A stretch of 64,000 bases of DNA from Starkeya sp. ORNL1 (GCF_012971745.1 NZ_CP048834.1:5093001-5157000), one strand, 5' to 3'. Shown: positions 35,404 to 44,732, counted from the first letter of the stretch. A program made the numbers and translations. Notes: generated by a model from the letters alone, not told the origin.

Positions 35404-36114
35404 ATGGCGAACGCACCCCTGATGCCGAAGGCCACCGCCGTTTGGCTGGTGGAAAACACAGCGCTCAGCTTCGAGCAGATCGCGGCTTTTTGTAATCTCC
35501 ACCCGCTGGAGGTGAAGGGCATTGCGGACGGCGAAGTCGCGCAGGGCATCAAGGGCAGCGATCCGATCACCACCGGCCAGCTCTCCCGCGACGAGATCGA
35601 CCGCGCCGAGAAGAACCCGAACCACCGGCTGAAGCTGCTGGAATCCAAGGTCCGCCTGCCGGAGCCGAAGCGCCGCCGCGGGCCGCGCTACACTCCGGTG
35701 TCGAAGCGCCAGGACCGGCCGAACGCCATTCTCTGGCTGCTGCGCAACCATGCGGAGCTGAAGGACAGCCAGATCATGCGCCTCGTCGGCACCACCAAGA
35801 CCACCATCGAATCGATCAAGGAGCGCACCCACTGGAATGCGCAGAACCTGACGCCGATGGATCCGGTGACGCTCGGCCTGTGCTCGCAGATCGACCTCGA
35901 CATCGAGGTGCAGCGCTCCTCCAAGGACCGTCCGGCGCAGCCCGTGGGCGAGCAGGGTGCGACGCTGCTCCCGGCCGACGTCACGACGGCGCATGCCGAG
36001 CCGGAGGAACCCTATTCGCCGCCGTCGCGCAAGAAGGACGAGCCGCTCGACCTCGAGACCGTGTTCGCCAAGCTCGGCGGCTCGAAGAAGAGCGAGGGCG
36101 GCGAGGAGGAGTGA
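35404..36114 (+). CDS. trcR: DUF1013 protein, TrcR-type cell-cycle transcriptional regulator
   Basis: A 236-residue protein of the alphaproteobacterial DUF1013 family, named TrcR in recent annotation as a cell-cycle regulator that acts with RNA polymerase. Two HTH-like stretches are visible: TAVWLVENTALSFEQIAAF (residues 11-29) and NAILWLLRNHAELKDSQIM, followed by RLVGTTKTTIESIKERTHW. The C-terminal 60 residues are acidic and Pro-rich. The start is ATG 35404 with AAGGAGACG upstream. It is monocistronic and divergent from ispH. Confidence 0.85.
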   Translation: MANAPLMPKATAVWLVENTALSFEQIAAFCNLHPLEVKGIADGEVAQGIKGSDPITTGQLSRDEIDRAEKNPNHRLKLLESKVRLPEPKRRRGPRYTPVSKRQDRPNAILWLLRNHAELKDSQIMRLVGTTKTTIESIKERTHWNAQNLTPMDPVTLGLCSQIDLDIEVQRSSKDRPAQPVGEQGATLLPADVTTAHAEPEEPYSPPSRKKDEPLDLETVFAKLGGSKKSEGGEEE

Positions 36115-36142
36115 TCCTCTTTGTAGTCTGCTGTTCCATTCG

Positions 36143-36168
36143 TCATGGCCGGGCTTGTCCCGGCCATT
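36143..36168. repeat. Palindromic intergenic repeat, family C, single unit
   Basis: GTCATGGCCGGGCTTGTCCC followed by GGCCAT forms one self-complementary unit directly after trcR. A family B element follows 24 bp later, so two families share this convergent gap. Confidence 0.72.
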
Positions 36169-36191
36169 TTGATTCTGGCGCGCTCTGCCTC

Positions 36192-36299
36192 AGCGTCCTT
36201 CGAGGCTCGCTGCGCTCGCATCTCAGGATGAGGTTGTCTTTCTAATCGACCTCATCCTGAGGTGCCCGGCAAAGCCGGGCCTCGAAGGATGCTGAAGCA
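36192..36299. repeat. Palindromic intergenic repeat, family B
   Basis: Facing units: AGCGTCCTTCGAGGCTCGCT...CTCAGGATGAGG and CCTCATCCTGAGGTGCCCGG...CTCGAAGGATGCTG, between trcR and prpE, which converge. Confidence 0.82.
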
Positions 36300-36314
36300 G
36301 AAGAAGACGCCGAG

Positions 36315-38273
36315 CTAAGCTGCAGGCATCTGCAGGGCGAAGCCGCGGGTCTTCAAAGCGTCGGCGATCTCGCCCAGCGTGCCGGGATCGTCGATCGTCG
36401 CCGGCATCGCCCAGGTCTCGCCATCGGCGATCTTCTTCATCGTGCCGCGCAATATCTTGCCCGAACGGGTCTTCGGCAGCCTCGCCACGGTGATGGCGAG
36501 GCGGAATGCCGCCACCGGGCCGATGCGCTCGCGCACCATCGCCACGATCTCGCGCTCGATCTCGTCGGGCGCCCGTGCGACGCCGGCTTTCAGCACCACG
36601 AAGCCGCAAGGCACCTCGCCCTTGATCTCGTTATGCACGCCGATCACCGCGCATTCCGCGACGTCGGGGTGCGAGGCCAGCACCTCTTCCATGCCGCCGG
36701 TGGAAAGCCGGTGGCCGGCGACATTTATGATGTCGTCGGTGCGACCCATGATGAACAGGTTGCCGTCGGGGTCGCGGAAACCGGCATCCGCCGTCTTGTA
36801 GTAGCCGGGGAACTCGGTGAGGTAGGTCTCGACGAAGCGTTCCTTCTGCTCCCACAGCGTGGGCAGGCAGCCGGGCGGCATCGGCAGCTTGATCGCCACC
36901 GCGCCCATGCGGTTCGCCTCCACCGGGTGGCCCGCTTCGTCCAGTATATCGACGCGGTAGCCCGGCATCGGCACGCCGGTCGAGCCTGCCGGCACCGGCA
37001 GCCGGCCGAGGCCGACCGGATTGCCGGCAATGGCCCAGCCGGTCTCGGTCTGCCACCAATGATCCACCACCGGCACGCCCAGCTTCGTCTGCGCCCAGCG
37101 CACCGTGTCGGGATCGGCGCGCTCGCCGGCGAGGAACAGGGTGCGCAAGGTGGAGATGTCGTGGTCACGCATCAGCCGCCCTTCCGGGTCTTCCTTCTTG
37201 ATGGCGCGCAGCGCGGTCGGGGCGGTGAACAGCGCCACCACGCCGTATTCCGCGACGACGCGCCAGAACGCGCCGGCATCCGGCGTGCCCACCGGCTTGC
37301 CCTCATAGAGCACGGTGGTGCAGCCGGCGAGCAGCGGGGCGTAAACGATGTAGGAGTGCCCGACCACCCAGCCGATATCCGAGGCCGACCAATAAACCTC
37401 GCCCGGCCTCACGCCATAGAGCGCCTCCATCGACCAGCGCAGTGCCACCATGTAGCCGGCGGTGTCGCGCACCACGCCCTTGGGTTTGCCGGTGGTTCCG
37501 GAGGTGTAGAGGATATAGAGCGGATCGGTGGCGCCGACCGGGGCGCAATCGACGCCGCGCCCGCCCGCCGCCGCGCGATCGCGCAGCTTCGCCCAGTCGC
37601 GGTCGCGGCCGGGCTGAAGCTCGGCTTCCAATTCGGGGCGCTGCAGGATGATGCAGGCTTCCGGCTTGTGCGACGATAGCGCGAGCGCCTGGTCGAGCAG
37701 CGGCTTGTAGGGCACGAGCCGGGTCGGCTCGACACCGCAGGAGGCGGAGAGCACCACCTTCGGCTTGGCGTCGTCGATGCGGCTCGCCAGTTCCATGGCG
37801 GCGAAGCCGCCGAACACCACGGAATGCACCGCGCCGATGCGGGCGCAGGCCAGCATGGCGAACATCGCTTCCGGCACCATCGGCATATAGATGACGACGC
37901 GGTCGCCCTTCTCGACGCCGAGGTCGCGCAGCATGGCGCCGATGGTGCGCACCTCCGACAGCAGCTCGGAATAGGTGATGGTGCGTTTCACCCCGGTGAC
38001 CGGGCTGTCATAGAGGATCGCCGCCTGGGTGCCGCGGCCGGCGCTGACATGGCGGTCCACGGCGTTGTAGCAGACATTGCACAGGCCGCCGACGAACCAG
38101 CGGCCATAGACGCCGCGGGTGGGCTCGAAAATGTCGCGTGGCTCGGCGATCCAGTCGATGGCCCGGGCCGCCTCGCGCCAGAAACTTTCCGGGTCGGCCT
38201 CCGCCCGCATATAGGTAGCGGGGTAGCGGCTCGGCGTGGCGTCGGTGCTCGTCTTGGCGCGGTTCTTCGACAT
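36315..38273 (-). CDS. prpE: Propionyl-CoA synthetase (AMP-forming acyl-CoA synthetase)
   Basis: Activates propionate (and to a degree acetate) to its CoA thioester. The 652-residue ANL-superfamily enzyme has an ACAS_N head (ADPESFWREAARAIDW), the P-loop YILYTSGTTGKPKGVV, WWQTETGWAIAGNP, the hinge YYKTADAGFRDPDGNLFIMG and the acetylatable lysine motif KTRSGKILRGTMKK. Overall it fits PrpE better than Acs (for example RYPATYMRAEADPESFW at the N-terminus), but the choice between propionate and acetate is inferred. It is transcribed alone, below a terminator that closes the DUF465 gene. Confidence 0.88.
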   Translation of the reverse strand: MSKNRAKTSTDATPSRYPATYMRAEADPESFWREAARAIDWIAEPRDIFEPTRGVYGRWFVGGLCNVCYNAVDRHVSAGRGTQAAILYDSPVTGVKRTITYSELLSEVRTIGAMLRDLGVEKGDRVVIYMPMVPEAMFAMLACARIGAVHSVVFGGFAAMELASRIDDAKPKVVLSASCGVEPTRLVPYKPLLDQALALSSHKPEACIILQRPELEAELQPGRDRDWAKLRDRAAAGGRGVDCAPVGATDPLYILYTSGTTGKPKGVVRDTAGYMVALRWSMEALYGVRPGEVYWSASDIGWVVGHSYIVYAPLLAGCTTVLYEGKPVGTPDAGAFWRVVAEYGVVALFTAPTALRAIKKEDPEGRLMRDHDISTLRTLFLAGERADPDTVRWAQTKLGVPVVDHWWQTETGWAIAGNPVGLGRLPVPAGSTGVPMPGYRVDILDEAGHPVEANRMGAVAIKLPMPPGCLPTLWEQKERFVETYLTEFPGYYKTADAGFRDPDGNLFIMGRTDDIINVAGHRLSTGGMEEVLASHPDVAECAVIGVHNEIKGEVPCGFVVLKAGVARAPDEIEREIVAMVRERIGPVAAFRLAITVARLPKTRSGKILRGTMKKIADGETWAMPATIDDPGTLGEIADALKTRGFALQMPAA

Positions 38274-38328
38274 ATTTGTCTTCTCGATCTATCCGCCCGG
38301 CATCGTCTGTGGCGACGTCGTCGGAACG

Positions 38329-38357
38329 AAAAACCGCCGGCACGCGGGCCGGCGGTT
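38329..38357 (-). terminator. Intrinsic terminator after the DUF465 gene
   Basis: Arms AACCGCCGGC (38332-38341) and GCCGGCGGTT (38348-38357) pair perfectly over 10 bp. Read leftwards the stem is followed by TTTTT. It separates the small DUF465 gene from prpE. Confidence 0.85.
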
Positions 38358-38412
38358 CTCGTCGTCGGCCGTGCGGCCGAAACGCGGGGAAATACGCCCC
38401 GTTTCTCGCAAA

Positions 38413-38604
38413 TCAGTGTAGCGTCACGTCTTCGCCGCTACGCAATCGGTTGATCTGGTCCTTGAGCTGAAGCTTGCGACGCTTGAGATCGGTGATCTTG
38501 GCGTCATCGGAGGCGGGATGGTTCAGTTCTTCGCGGAGCTCCCTATCGAGCGCCTGGTGGCGCCGTTCCAGCTCCGCGACATGCGCCTGCATGGACATGG
38601 ACAA
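38413..38604 (-). CDS. DUF465 (YdcH-like) small protein
   Basis: A 63-residue helical protein (HVAELERRHQALDRELREEL; DLKRRKLQLKDQINRLRSGE) with the DUF465 K-x-KLQLKD core. Its function is unknown; related YdcH proteins are short antiparallel coiled coils. Three ATGs lie within six codons (38604, 38598, 38592). A second DUF465 gene is divergent from it at 38809. Confidence 0.85.
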   Translation of the reverse strand: MSMSMQAHVAELERRHQALDRELREELNHPASDDAKITDLKRRKLQLKDQINRLRSGEDVTLH

Positions 38605-38808
38605 TCTCTCCCTGTCTCGAAGTGAACGTCATTAGTCTGTCACGGCTCGCACCCGCTGTCGACGAAACGAGTCGCTGCAATGCAGCATCCGGGAGATGTC
38701 GTTGCCATGCGGCTCACCGGCATATTGCGGCGGCGGGGCAGGGGGGTGATACTCCCGCTTGGCCGTGTGCGAGCGGCGAGTCGGAAGGCAGGTCGGGCGT
38801 TCGTGAAC

Positions 38809-39015
38809 ATGACGGCGGATGAGGAACGCGAGCTGAAGGCTCTCCTCGAGCGCCTGCGCCAGGAGCACCGCGATCTCGACAACGCAATCGAGGCCCTGCA
38901 GGCCATGCCGGGCTGCGATCAGTTGCAGCTTGCGCGCTTCAAGAAGCGCAAGCTGCAGCTCAAGGATCGCATCGGCTTCGTCGAGGACCAGATTTTCCCG
39001 GATATCATCGCGTGA
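38809..39015 (+). CDS. DUF465 (YdcH-like) small protein, second copy
   Basis: A 68-residue helical protein starting MTADEERELKALLERLRQEH and containing FKKRKLQLKDRIGFVEDQI, the same KLQLKD core as its divergent neighbour at 38413. A GTG at 38803 is an alternative start. The open frame extends 43 codons further back, but as Arg/Gly-rich non-family sequence. Function unknown. Confidence 0.82.
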   Translation: MTADEERELKALLERLRQEHRDLDNAIEALQAMPGCDQLQLARFKKRKLQLKDRIGFVEDQIFPDIIA

Positions 39016-39057
39016 GGGAGTGCCCTCGACCGTGGGCGGGTAGGCGTCTCGCCGCTC

Positions 39058-39138
39058 GTCATGGTCGGGCTTGTCCGGCCATCCATCGTTGTGCCTTGGT
39101 CCAAAGACGTGAATGCCCGGGACAAGCCCGGGCATGAC
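39058..39138. repeat. Palindromic intergenic repeat, family C
   Basis: Facing units GTCATGGTCGGGCTTGTCCG and CCCGGGACAAGCCCGGGCAT between the convergent DUF465 and peroxiredoxin genes. Confidence 0.75.
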
Positions 39139-39170
39139 GTCGTTTGGAGAGGGAGCCGAAGCGTCGCGGC

Positions 39171-39656
39171 TCAGATCTGCGTCAGCAGCACGTCGGCATT
39201 GGTCTTGTCGGCCTTGCTCGGCACGTCCTCGACGTTCAGCACCATGACCTCGCCGTCCTCGACCAGCATCGAGTAGCGCTTCGAGCGCAGGCCGAGGCCG
39301 GCGGCCGAGGCGTCGAAATCCATGCCGATCGCCTTGGCGAACTCGCCATTGCCGTCAGACAGGAACACGATCTTGCCGCCGGTGTTGGACGCCGATTCCC
39401 AGGCCGCGAGCACGAAGGGATCGTTCACCGCGGTGACGGCGATGGTGTCGACGCCGCGCGCCAGAATCTCGTCGGCACGGGCGACGAAGCTCGGCAGATG
39501 ATTCTTGTGGCAGGTCGGGGTGAAGGCGCCCGGCACCGCGAACAGCACCACCTTCTTGTTCTTGAAGACCTCTTCGCTGGACTTCGGCACCGGCCCGTCG
39601 GCAGTGGCGACGCGGAAGGTGGCGCTCGGCAGCATGTCGCCGACCTTGATCGTCAT
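39171..39656 (-). CDS. Peroxiredoxin (Prx5-type)
   Basis: Reduces hydrogen peroxide and organic peroxides with thiols. The 161-residue protein has the peroxidatic Cys in VPGAFTPTCHKNHLP, the TVNDPFV-like segment VTAVNDPFVLAAW and the C-terminal RSKRYSMLVEDGEV, all typical of the Prx5 (AhpE-distinct, atypical 2-Cys or 1-Cys) group. ATG 39656 has AAAGGA upstream; the longer open frame (26 more codons) is not family-like. In relatives a peroxiredoxin often follows ispH-thrB-rnhA; here it is 4 kb away. Confidence 0.92.
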   Translation of the reverse strand: MTIKVGDMLPSATFRVATADGPVPKSSEEVFKNKKVVLFAVPGAFTPTCHKNHLPSFVARADEILARGVDTIAVTAVNDPFVLAAWESASNTGGKIVFLSDGNGEFAKAIGMDFDASAAGLGLRSKRYSMLVEDGEVMVLNVEDVPSKADKTNADVLLTQI

Positions 39657-39782
39657 GGGATGTCCTTTCGTGCGCGGAATTTTATCGAGTGCGGAGCGAC
39701 CCGCAGGCGAGGGCGCTCCGCCTGAGCACCCCACCTTGGTCGGACGGCAGCATAGTCATTTCCCGCCGCGCGGGAAGCCGTA

Positions 39783-40622
39783 TCACGGCGCGGAAAGCGG
39801 GGCCTCGACCTCGACGGCGCGGTTGCCGTCGATCAGGGTAAAGCGCAACGGCACACCGGCGATGCTGGCGCCCTTGGGCACGCCGTCGACCGGCATCAGG
39901 AATTCGGCGCGGCCATCCTTGACGTGCTTGAGCGTCGGCAAGGGCAGGGCCCAACCATCAGTGGGCCCCTCGACGAACAGGTCTACGCCCTTCTCGGCGC
40001 TGGCGACGCGGGCCTCGATACGCACTGCCTTGCTCTCGAGCTTTACCGTGTCGATGCCGACTGCCCCGCTGGCGCCCAGCGCGGCGCGGCGCGGCAGTGC
40101 GGCCTCGGCCGCGATCAGTGTATCGGGGGAGGGGGCCGCGCCGGCTGCCGGCACATCGAGCGCGAGTGCGGCATGTGCCGGCTGGCAGATCTTCTCGCAG
40201 ACCGCGAATTCCAGATCGAGCCGCAGCTTCACCGGCTGCGCGGCGTCCTTCGGCGCGATGCGCACCGGCAGGATGACGTCGTGCTTGTAGCCGATGGAGA
40301 AATTGCCGTCGCCATCGCCGAAGCGCTGCGGGGCGGGCCAGGACAACGCGACGCTGCCGACATTCTCCGAGCCCGACCAGTCGAAGCGCGGCGGGATGCC
40401 GCTGTCGCCGGGATAGCGCCAATAAGTCTTCCAGCCGGGGGCGAGGCGGATCTCGATGCCGCCGGCGAGCGTTGTACCGTCGCTCGCGCCGGCGAGGAGG
40501 CGCACCGCGGTGCCGGACGGCGCCGACCAGTCGGATTCCATGCCGGCGTGTGCCGGCGACGCCACGCCGGCCAGCAACGCGGCGAGGGACAATGGAATCG
40601 TCGAAACGAGCTTCAGGACCAT
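39783..40622 (-). CDS. Periplasmic DsbD alpha-domain-like thiol protein
   Basis: A 279-residue exported protein. The signal peptide is KLVSTIPLSLAALLAGVASPAHA. An immunoglobulin-like nDsbD-type domain follows (GGIEIRLAPGWKTYWRYPGDSGIPP), with LEFAVCEKICQPAHA carrying a Cys-x3-Cys pair like that used by DsbD to pass electrons to periplasmic partners. There are no membrane helices after the signal, so it is the soluble domain alone and the membrane partner is not in this window. It is divergent from yqgE. Confidence 0.82.
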   Translation of the reverse strand: MVLKLVSTIPLSLAALLAGVASPAHAGMESDWSAPSGTAVRLLAGASDGTTLAGGIEIRLAPGWKTYWRYPGDSGIPPRFDWSGSENVGSVALSWPAPQRFGDGDGNFSIGYKHDVILPVRIAPKDAAQPVKLRLDLEFAVCEKICQPAHAALALDVPAAGAAPSPDTLIAAEAALPRRAALGASGAVGIDTVKLESKAVRIEARVASAEKGVDLFVEGPTDGWALPLPTLKHVKDGRAEFLMPVDGVPKGASIAGVPLRFTLIDGNRAVEVEAPLSAP

Positions 40623-40755
40623 GGCGTTGGCGATATCCTGTCCGCTGCGCGGCGGGAAGCTACAGCGCCTGCACTTTGCTGTGAACCCTTCGACATTTGA
40701 GTCATTGTGCAGCGCACCTCCTTGAAAAAGCGCCCTTTGGGTTTACGCTTTCCCT

Positions 40756-41370
40756 ATGAGGATCGGACACCCGACTGACGACACGCCCGGCGGCGAGTTC
40801 CTGGACGGGCAGATGCTGGTGGCGATGCCCGGAATGCGCGACGAACGCTTCGCGCGGGCCGTGATCTATCTGTGCGCCCACTCTTCGGAAGGGGCGATGG
40901 GCATCATCGTCAACCAGCCCGCCGCCAACATCAATTTCCCGGATCTGCTGGTGCAGCTCGACGTGATTCCGGAGGCCGAGCTGATCCGCCTGCCGTCGCG
41001 AGCCGGCACGGTGAAGGTGCTGCGCGGCGGACCGGTGGAAACCGGCCGCGGCTTCGTGCTGCACAGCGCGGATTTTTTTATCGAGAATTCGACGCTGCCG
41101 ATCGATACCGGCGTCTGCCTGACCGCGACGCTCGACATATTGAAAGCGATCGCGGCCGGCGGCGGACCGGAGAACGCGATCCTCGCGCTCGGCTATGCCG
41201 GCTGGGCGCCGGGGCAGCTGGAGAACGAGATCCAGCAGAATGGCTGGCTGCATTGCCAGGCCGACCGCTCGCTGATCTTCGAGGCCGACACTTCGGCGAA
41301 ATACGAACTCGCCTTGCGCAAGATCGGCATCCACCCGGGCATGCTGTCGAGCGAGGCCGGGCACGCGTGA
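40756..41370 (+). CDS. YqgE/AlgH family protein
   Basis: A 204-residue cytoplasmic protein of the YqgE/AlgH (DUF179) family. Core motifs: [30 protein letters not shown] and [16 protein letters not shown], then [17 protein letters not shown] near the C-terminus. Function is still unclear; AlgH was linked to alginate control in Pseudomonas. It is divergent from the DsbD-like gene. Confidence 0.93.
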   Translation: MRIGHPTDDTPGGEFLDGQMLVAMPGMRDERFARAVIYLCAHSSEGAMGIIVNQPAANINFPDLLVQLDVIPEAELIRLPSRAGTVKVLRGGPVETGRGFVLHSADFFIENSTLPIDTGVCLTATLDILKAIAAGGGPENAILALGYAGWAPGQLENEIQQNGWLHCQADRSLIFEADTSAKYELALRKIGIHPGMLSSEAGHA

Positions 41371-41391
41371 GGCCCTGAGCTGCGCATTGCT

Positions 41392-41502
41392 TGAGCATCC
41401 TTCGAGGCTCGCTTTGCTCGCATCTCAGGATGACGTGGTTCTGTAAAAAGCAGAGTCATCCCGAGGCGCCCGGCAAAGCCGGGCCTCGAAGGATGCTCAA
41501 GC
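41392..41502. repeat. Palindromic intergenic repeat, family B
   Basis: Facing units GAGCATCCTTCGAGGCTCGC...CTCAGGATGACG and AGTCATCCCGAGGCGCCCGG...CTCGAAGGATGCTC, between the convergent yqgE and EAL-protein genes. Confidence 0.82.
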
Positions 41503-41510
41503 CGTGCAAC

Positions 41511-44500
41511 TCACCCCTGCGAGGCGGCCTTGGGCGGCGGGGCGTCGTCTTCCGCCGGCGCGGCTTCGGGCTCTTCCTCTTCGGCCACCGGACGCTGCGG
41601 GGGACGGGGGCGCTGCGCGGCCGGTTTAGCCGCAGCAGGCGGCACCCGCGCCGGCGCGGGCTGGGGCTGCTCCGCTTCCTCGGTGGCGGTGGCGGTGGTG
41701 GTGGTGGCGGTGGCGACGCCTGCGCCGGGTTTGGCAGCCCTGGGGGCCGGCTTCGCCCTGCCGAGGCGGCTGCGCTCCAGCAGCGAGGTCGGCTGCACCT
41801 CCGGCTGGAACGCCTTGCGGGCGTCCTCCGCGGTCATCGGCTCGCCGAACAGATAGCCCTGCGCATATTTGCAGCCGAGCTTGGCCAGCGCCTCGGCAGC
41901 GGCTTCGGTCTCCGCACCTTCGGCGACGATGTCCATGCCGAGATCGTGCGCCATATTGACGATGGAGCCGAGAATGACCGGCCGCTGCGCCTTGGCGCCG
42001 GAGCGGCCCAGCCCCTTCACGAAGCTCTGGTCGATCTTGATGGTGTCGAACGGGAAGCGCTGCAGATAGGCGAGCGAGGAATAGCCGGTGCCGAAATCGT
42101 CGAGCGAGAGGCCGGCGCCAAGCTCGCGCATGCGGTGAAGCATCTGCGCGGCATATTCCGGATTCTCCATCACCAGCGATTCGGTCAGTTCCAGCTTGAG
42201 CGTGCCGTTGGCGACGACGTTGCGGGCCATGACCGCTTTCAGGTCCTGGATCAGGTCGTGCCGCAGCAATTGGCGCGAGGAGACATTGACCGAGACGAAG
42301 ACCGGGTCGCCGCGCATGTTGCGCTGCCAGGCGCCGAGCTGGCGGGCCGCGCTGTCGAGCACGAACAGGCCGATATCGACGATGAGCCCGGTCTCTTCGG
42401 CGATGCCGATGAAGTCATCCGGCGCCAGCGTGCCGAGCTTGGGGTGGTTCCAGCGCACCAAGGCCTCGAAGCCGGCAACCTTGCGGTCGGCAAGGCGCAC
42501 CACCGGCTGGTAGAGCACGGTCATCTCGTCGCGCTCGATGGCCTGGCGCAGGTCGCTCTCCAGCGTCAGCCGGTCGAGCTTGTGGTTGCGCATCGCCGGG
42601 CGGAACACCTCGATGCGGTCGCCGCCGACGCGCTTGGCGAAGAACATGGCGAGCTCGGCGTCCTTCAGTACTTCGCCGGGATCGCGCTTGCTGCCGTCGG
42701 CCAGCACCAGGCCGATCGAGGCGGTGATGAAGATCTCGCGGTCGCCGAAGGTGATGGGGGCGCGCAAGGTCCGGCGCAGCGTGTCGGCGAAGGCGGTGAT
42801 GCGCTCGGCATCGCGCTCCGACATCAGGATCAGGCCGAAATGGTCGCCGCCGAGACGGGCCAGCGTGTCGTGCTGCTTCATCAGCCGCATCAGGCGCCGG
42901 GCAACGGTGAGCAGGATGGAATCGCCGGCCGCCATGCCGAGGCTGGTGTTCACCTGCTTGAAGCGGTCGAGATCGACCAGCATCACGGTGGGCTTCAGCG
43001 TCTCGTCGGCACGGGCGAAGCCGATCGCCGAGGACAGCCGGTCGAGGAACAGCTCGCGGTTCGGCAGGCCGGTGAGGTTATCGTGCACGGCGTCGTGGAG
43101 CATGCGCTCCTCCGCCGTGCGGCTCTCGGTCACGTCGGACAGCGTGCCGATGCAGCGCACCACCTCGCCGTCGGTGCCGACCACGGGACGGGCGCGCAGG
43201 TTGAACCAGAAATAATGCCCGTCCTGCGCACGCAGCCGGAAATCCTGGTCGATGCGGCCGCGGCGCTGGTCCAGCACGCCGTCGAGGGTGGCGCGGAAAC
43301 GGTCGCGGTCGCCGGGGTGGATCACTTCCAGCCAGCCGGCGGCTTCGGTCTCCAGCGAGCCGCGCTTGAGACCGAGAAGCTGCTCGACCTCGGGGCTGAC
43401 ATGGATGCGGTCGGTGTCGACGTCCCAGTCCCAGACGATGTTGCCTGAGCCGGCGACGGCGAGCGCGCGGCGCTCCAGCTCCTGCGTCGAGCCGGCAATG
43501 GCCCCGAGGCCGGCGAACGCGTGCTGCATCACGGTGAAGCCGATCAGCATCACGATCAGCACCAGGCCGCCGAGCAGCGCCGGGGCAACGAGGTCGTTGC
43601 CAATATAGCCCGATACCGCCATGCCGGCGGTGATCACCCAGACCACCAGCAGGAACAGCGTGGGGATGATGAGCACGGCGCGGTCATAGCGGTGGAAGGC
43701 GAGCCACACCACCATGCCGAAGCCCATGAAGGAGACGGCGAGCAGCGACAGCCGAGCGATGCCGGCCGCAGCCGACGGATCGAGCAAAGCGAGGCCGATC
43801 AGGGCGGCGAGGAACACCAGCCAGCCGACCGCGATATGGGCATAGCGCACATGCCAGCGATTGAGATTGAGATAGGCGAACAGGAACACCACCAGCGTCG
43901 CCGCCAGCATCGCCTCGCCGGCCGCCCGCCAGAATTGCTGGGCCAGCGGCGATATGCCGAACACCTTGCTCCAGAAGCCGAAATCGAGGCCGATATAGCC
44001 GAGCACGGCCCAGGCCAGGGCGGCAGCGGCCGGGAACATCACCGAGCCCTTCACCACGAACAGGATGGTGAGGAACAGCGCCAAGAGGCCGGCAATGCCG
44101 ATGACGATGCCATTATAGAGCGTGAAGCTGTTGACCTTGTCCTTGAAGGCCTCCGGCTCCCACAGATAGAGCTGCGGCAGATCCGGGCCGGTCATCTCGG
44201 CGACCAGCGTTACCGTAGTGCCGGGATCGAGGGTAACGAGGAAGACGTCTGCATCGGGCGCGCTCTGGCGCTCCGGCCGGAAGCCCTGGCTGGCGGTGAT
44301 GTTGACGACGCGCCGATTGCCGAGGTCGGGCCAGAACACACCGGAACCGACCATGCGATAGTGCGGCGCGACGATCAGCCGGTCGACCTGCTCGTCGGTG
44401 TTGTTGGCGAGCGCGAACACCGCCCATTGGCTGCCGTTCGGGCTCGGCGCCACGGCACGCACCTCGATGCGGCGCACGATGCCGTCGGCGCCGGGCGCGG

Positions 44501-44732
44501 TCGAGATCTGGATGCGGTCATTGTCGCTGTTGTGGCGTTCGATCGCCGGGGCGAGATCGACCACCAGCGCGTCGAGCCGGATCGCGATCGCCTCCACCGC
44601 GTGCGCCGCCGGCGGCGGCAGCGCTGCCGCGAGAGCGAGCGCAAGCATGAGCGTAGCCGGGCGCGCCTCCCTGAGGGCGGCCATTAACACGGCCAGCGGG
44701 CTGGCAAGGAGACGACGCACGATGCCCAACAA
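41511..44732 (-). CDS. Membrane GGDEF/EAL protein, altered GGDEF (GGDHF), EAL motifs intact
   Basis: Predicted cyclic-di-GMP phosphodiesterase, up to 1073 residues. Order: signal/anchor (about 15-45), a periplasmic beta domain (45-185), a 7TM-DISM membrane region (about 195-400), a PAS domain (ending near SDVTESRTAEERM), a GGDEF domain, an EAL domain (about 735-960) and an Ala/Pro/Glu-rich tail. The GGDEF site reads GGDHF at residues 628-632, losing the catalytic Glu. The EAL domain keeps FEALVRW (EAL 756-758), LELTESLVME, LDDFGTGYSSL, IKIDQSFV and VAEGAET. It therefore likely degrades c-di-GMP, with the GGDEF domain perhaps sensing GTP. The start is unsure (TTG 44732, GTG 44720 or ATG 44684). 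Confidence 0.9.
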   Translation of the reverse strand: MLGIVRRLLASPLAVLMAALREARPATLMLALALAAALPPPAAHAVEAIAIRLDALVVDLAPAIERHNSDNDRIQISTAPGADGIVRRIEVRAVAPSPNGSQWAVFALANNTDEQVDRLIVAPHYRMVGSGVFWPDLGNRRVVNITASQGFRPERQSAPDADVFLVTLDPGTTVTLVAEMTGPDLPQLYLWEPEAFKDKVNSFTLYNGIVIGIAGLLALFLTILFVVKGSVMFPAAAALAWAVLGYIGLDFGFWSKVFGISPLAQQFWRAAGEAMLAATLVVFLFAYLNLNRWHVRYAHIAVGWLVFLAALIGLALLDPSAAAGIARLSLLAVSFMGFGMVVWLAFHRYDRAVLIIPTLFLLVVWVITAGMAVSGYIGNDLVAPALLGGLVLIVMLIGFTVMQHAFAGLGAIAGSTQELERRALAVAGSGNIVWDWDVDTDRIHVSPEVEQLLGLKRGSLETEAAGWLEVIHPGDRDRFRATLDGVLDQRRGRIDQDFRLRAQDGHYFWFNLRARPVVGTDGEVVRCIGTLSDVTESRTAEERMLHDAVHDNLTGLPNRELFLDRLSSAIGFARADETLKPTVMLVDLDRFKQVNTSLGMAAGDSILLTVARRLMRLMKQHDTLARLGGDHFGLILMSERDAERITAFADTLRRTLRAPITFGDREIFITASIGLVLADGSKRDPGEVLKDAELAMFFAKRVGGDRIEVFRPAMRNHKLDRLTLESDLRQAIERDEMTVLYQPVVRLADRKVAGFEALVRWNHPKLGTLAPDDFIGIAEETGLIVDIGLFVLDSAARQLGAWQRNMRGDPVFVSVNVSSRQLLRHDLIQDLKAVMARNVVANGTLKLELTESLVMENPEYAAQMLHRMRELGAGLSLDDFGTGYSSLAYLQRFPFDTIKIDQSFVKGLGRSGAKAQRPVILGSIVNMAHDLGMDIVAEGAETEAAAEALAKLGCKYAQGYLFGEPMTAEDARKAFQPEVQPTSLLERSRLGRAKPAPRAAKPGAGVATATTTTATATEEAEQPQPAPARVPPAAAKPAAQRPRPPQRPVAEEEEPEAAPAEDDAPPPKAASQG

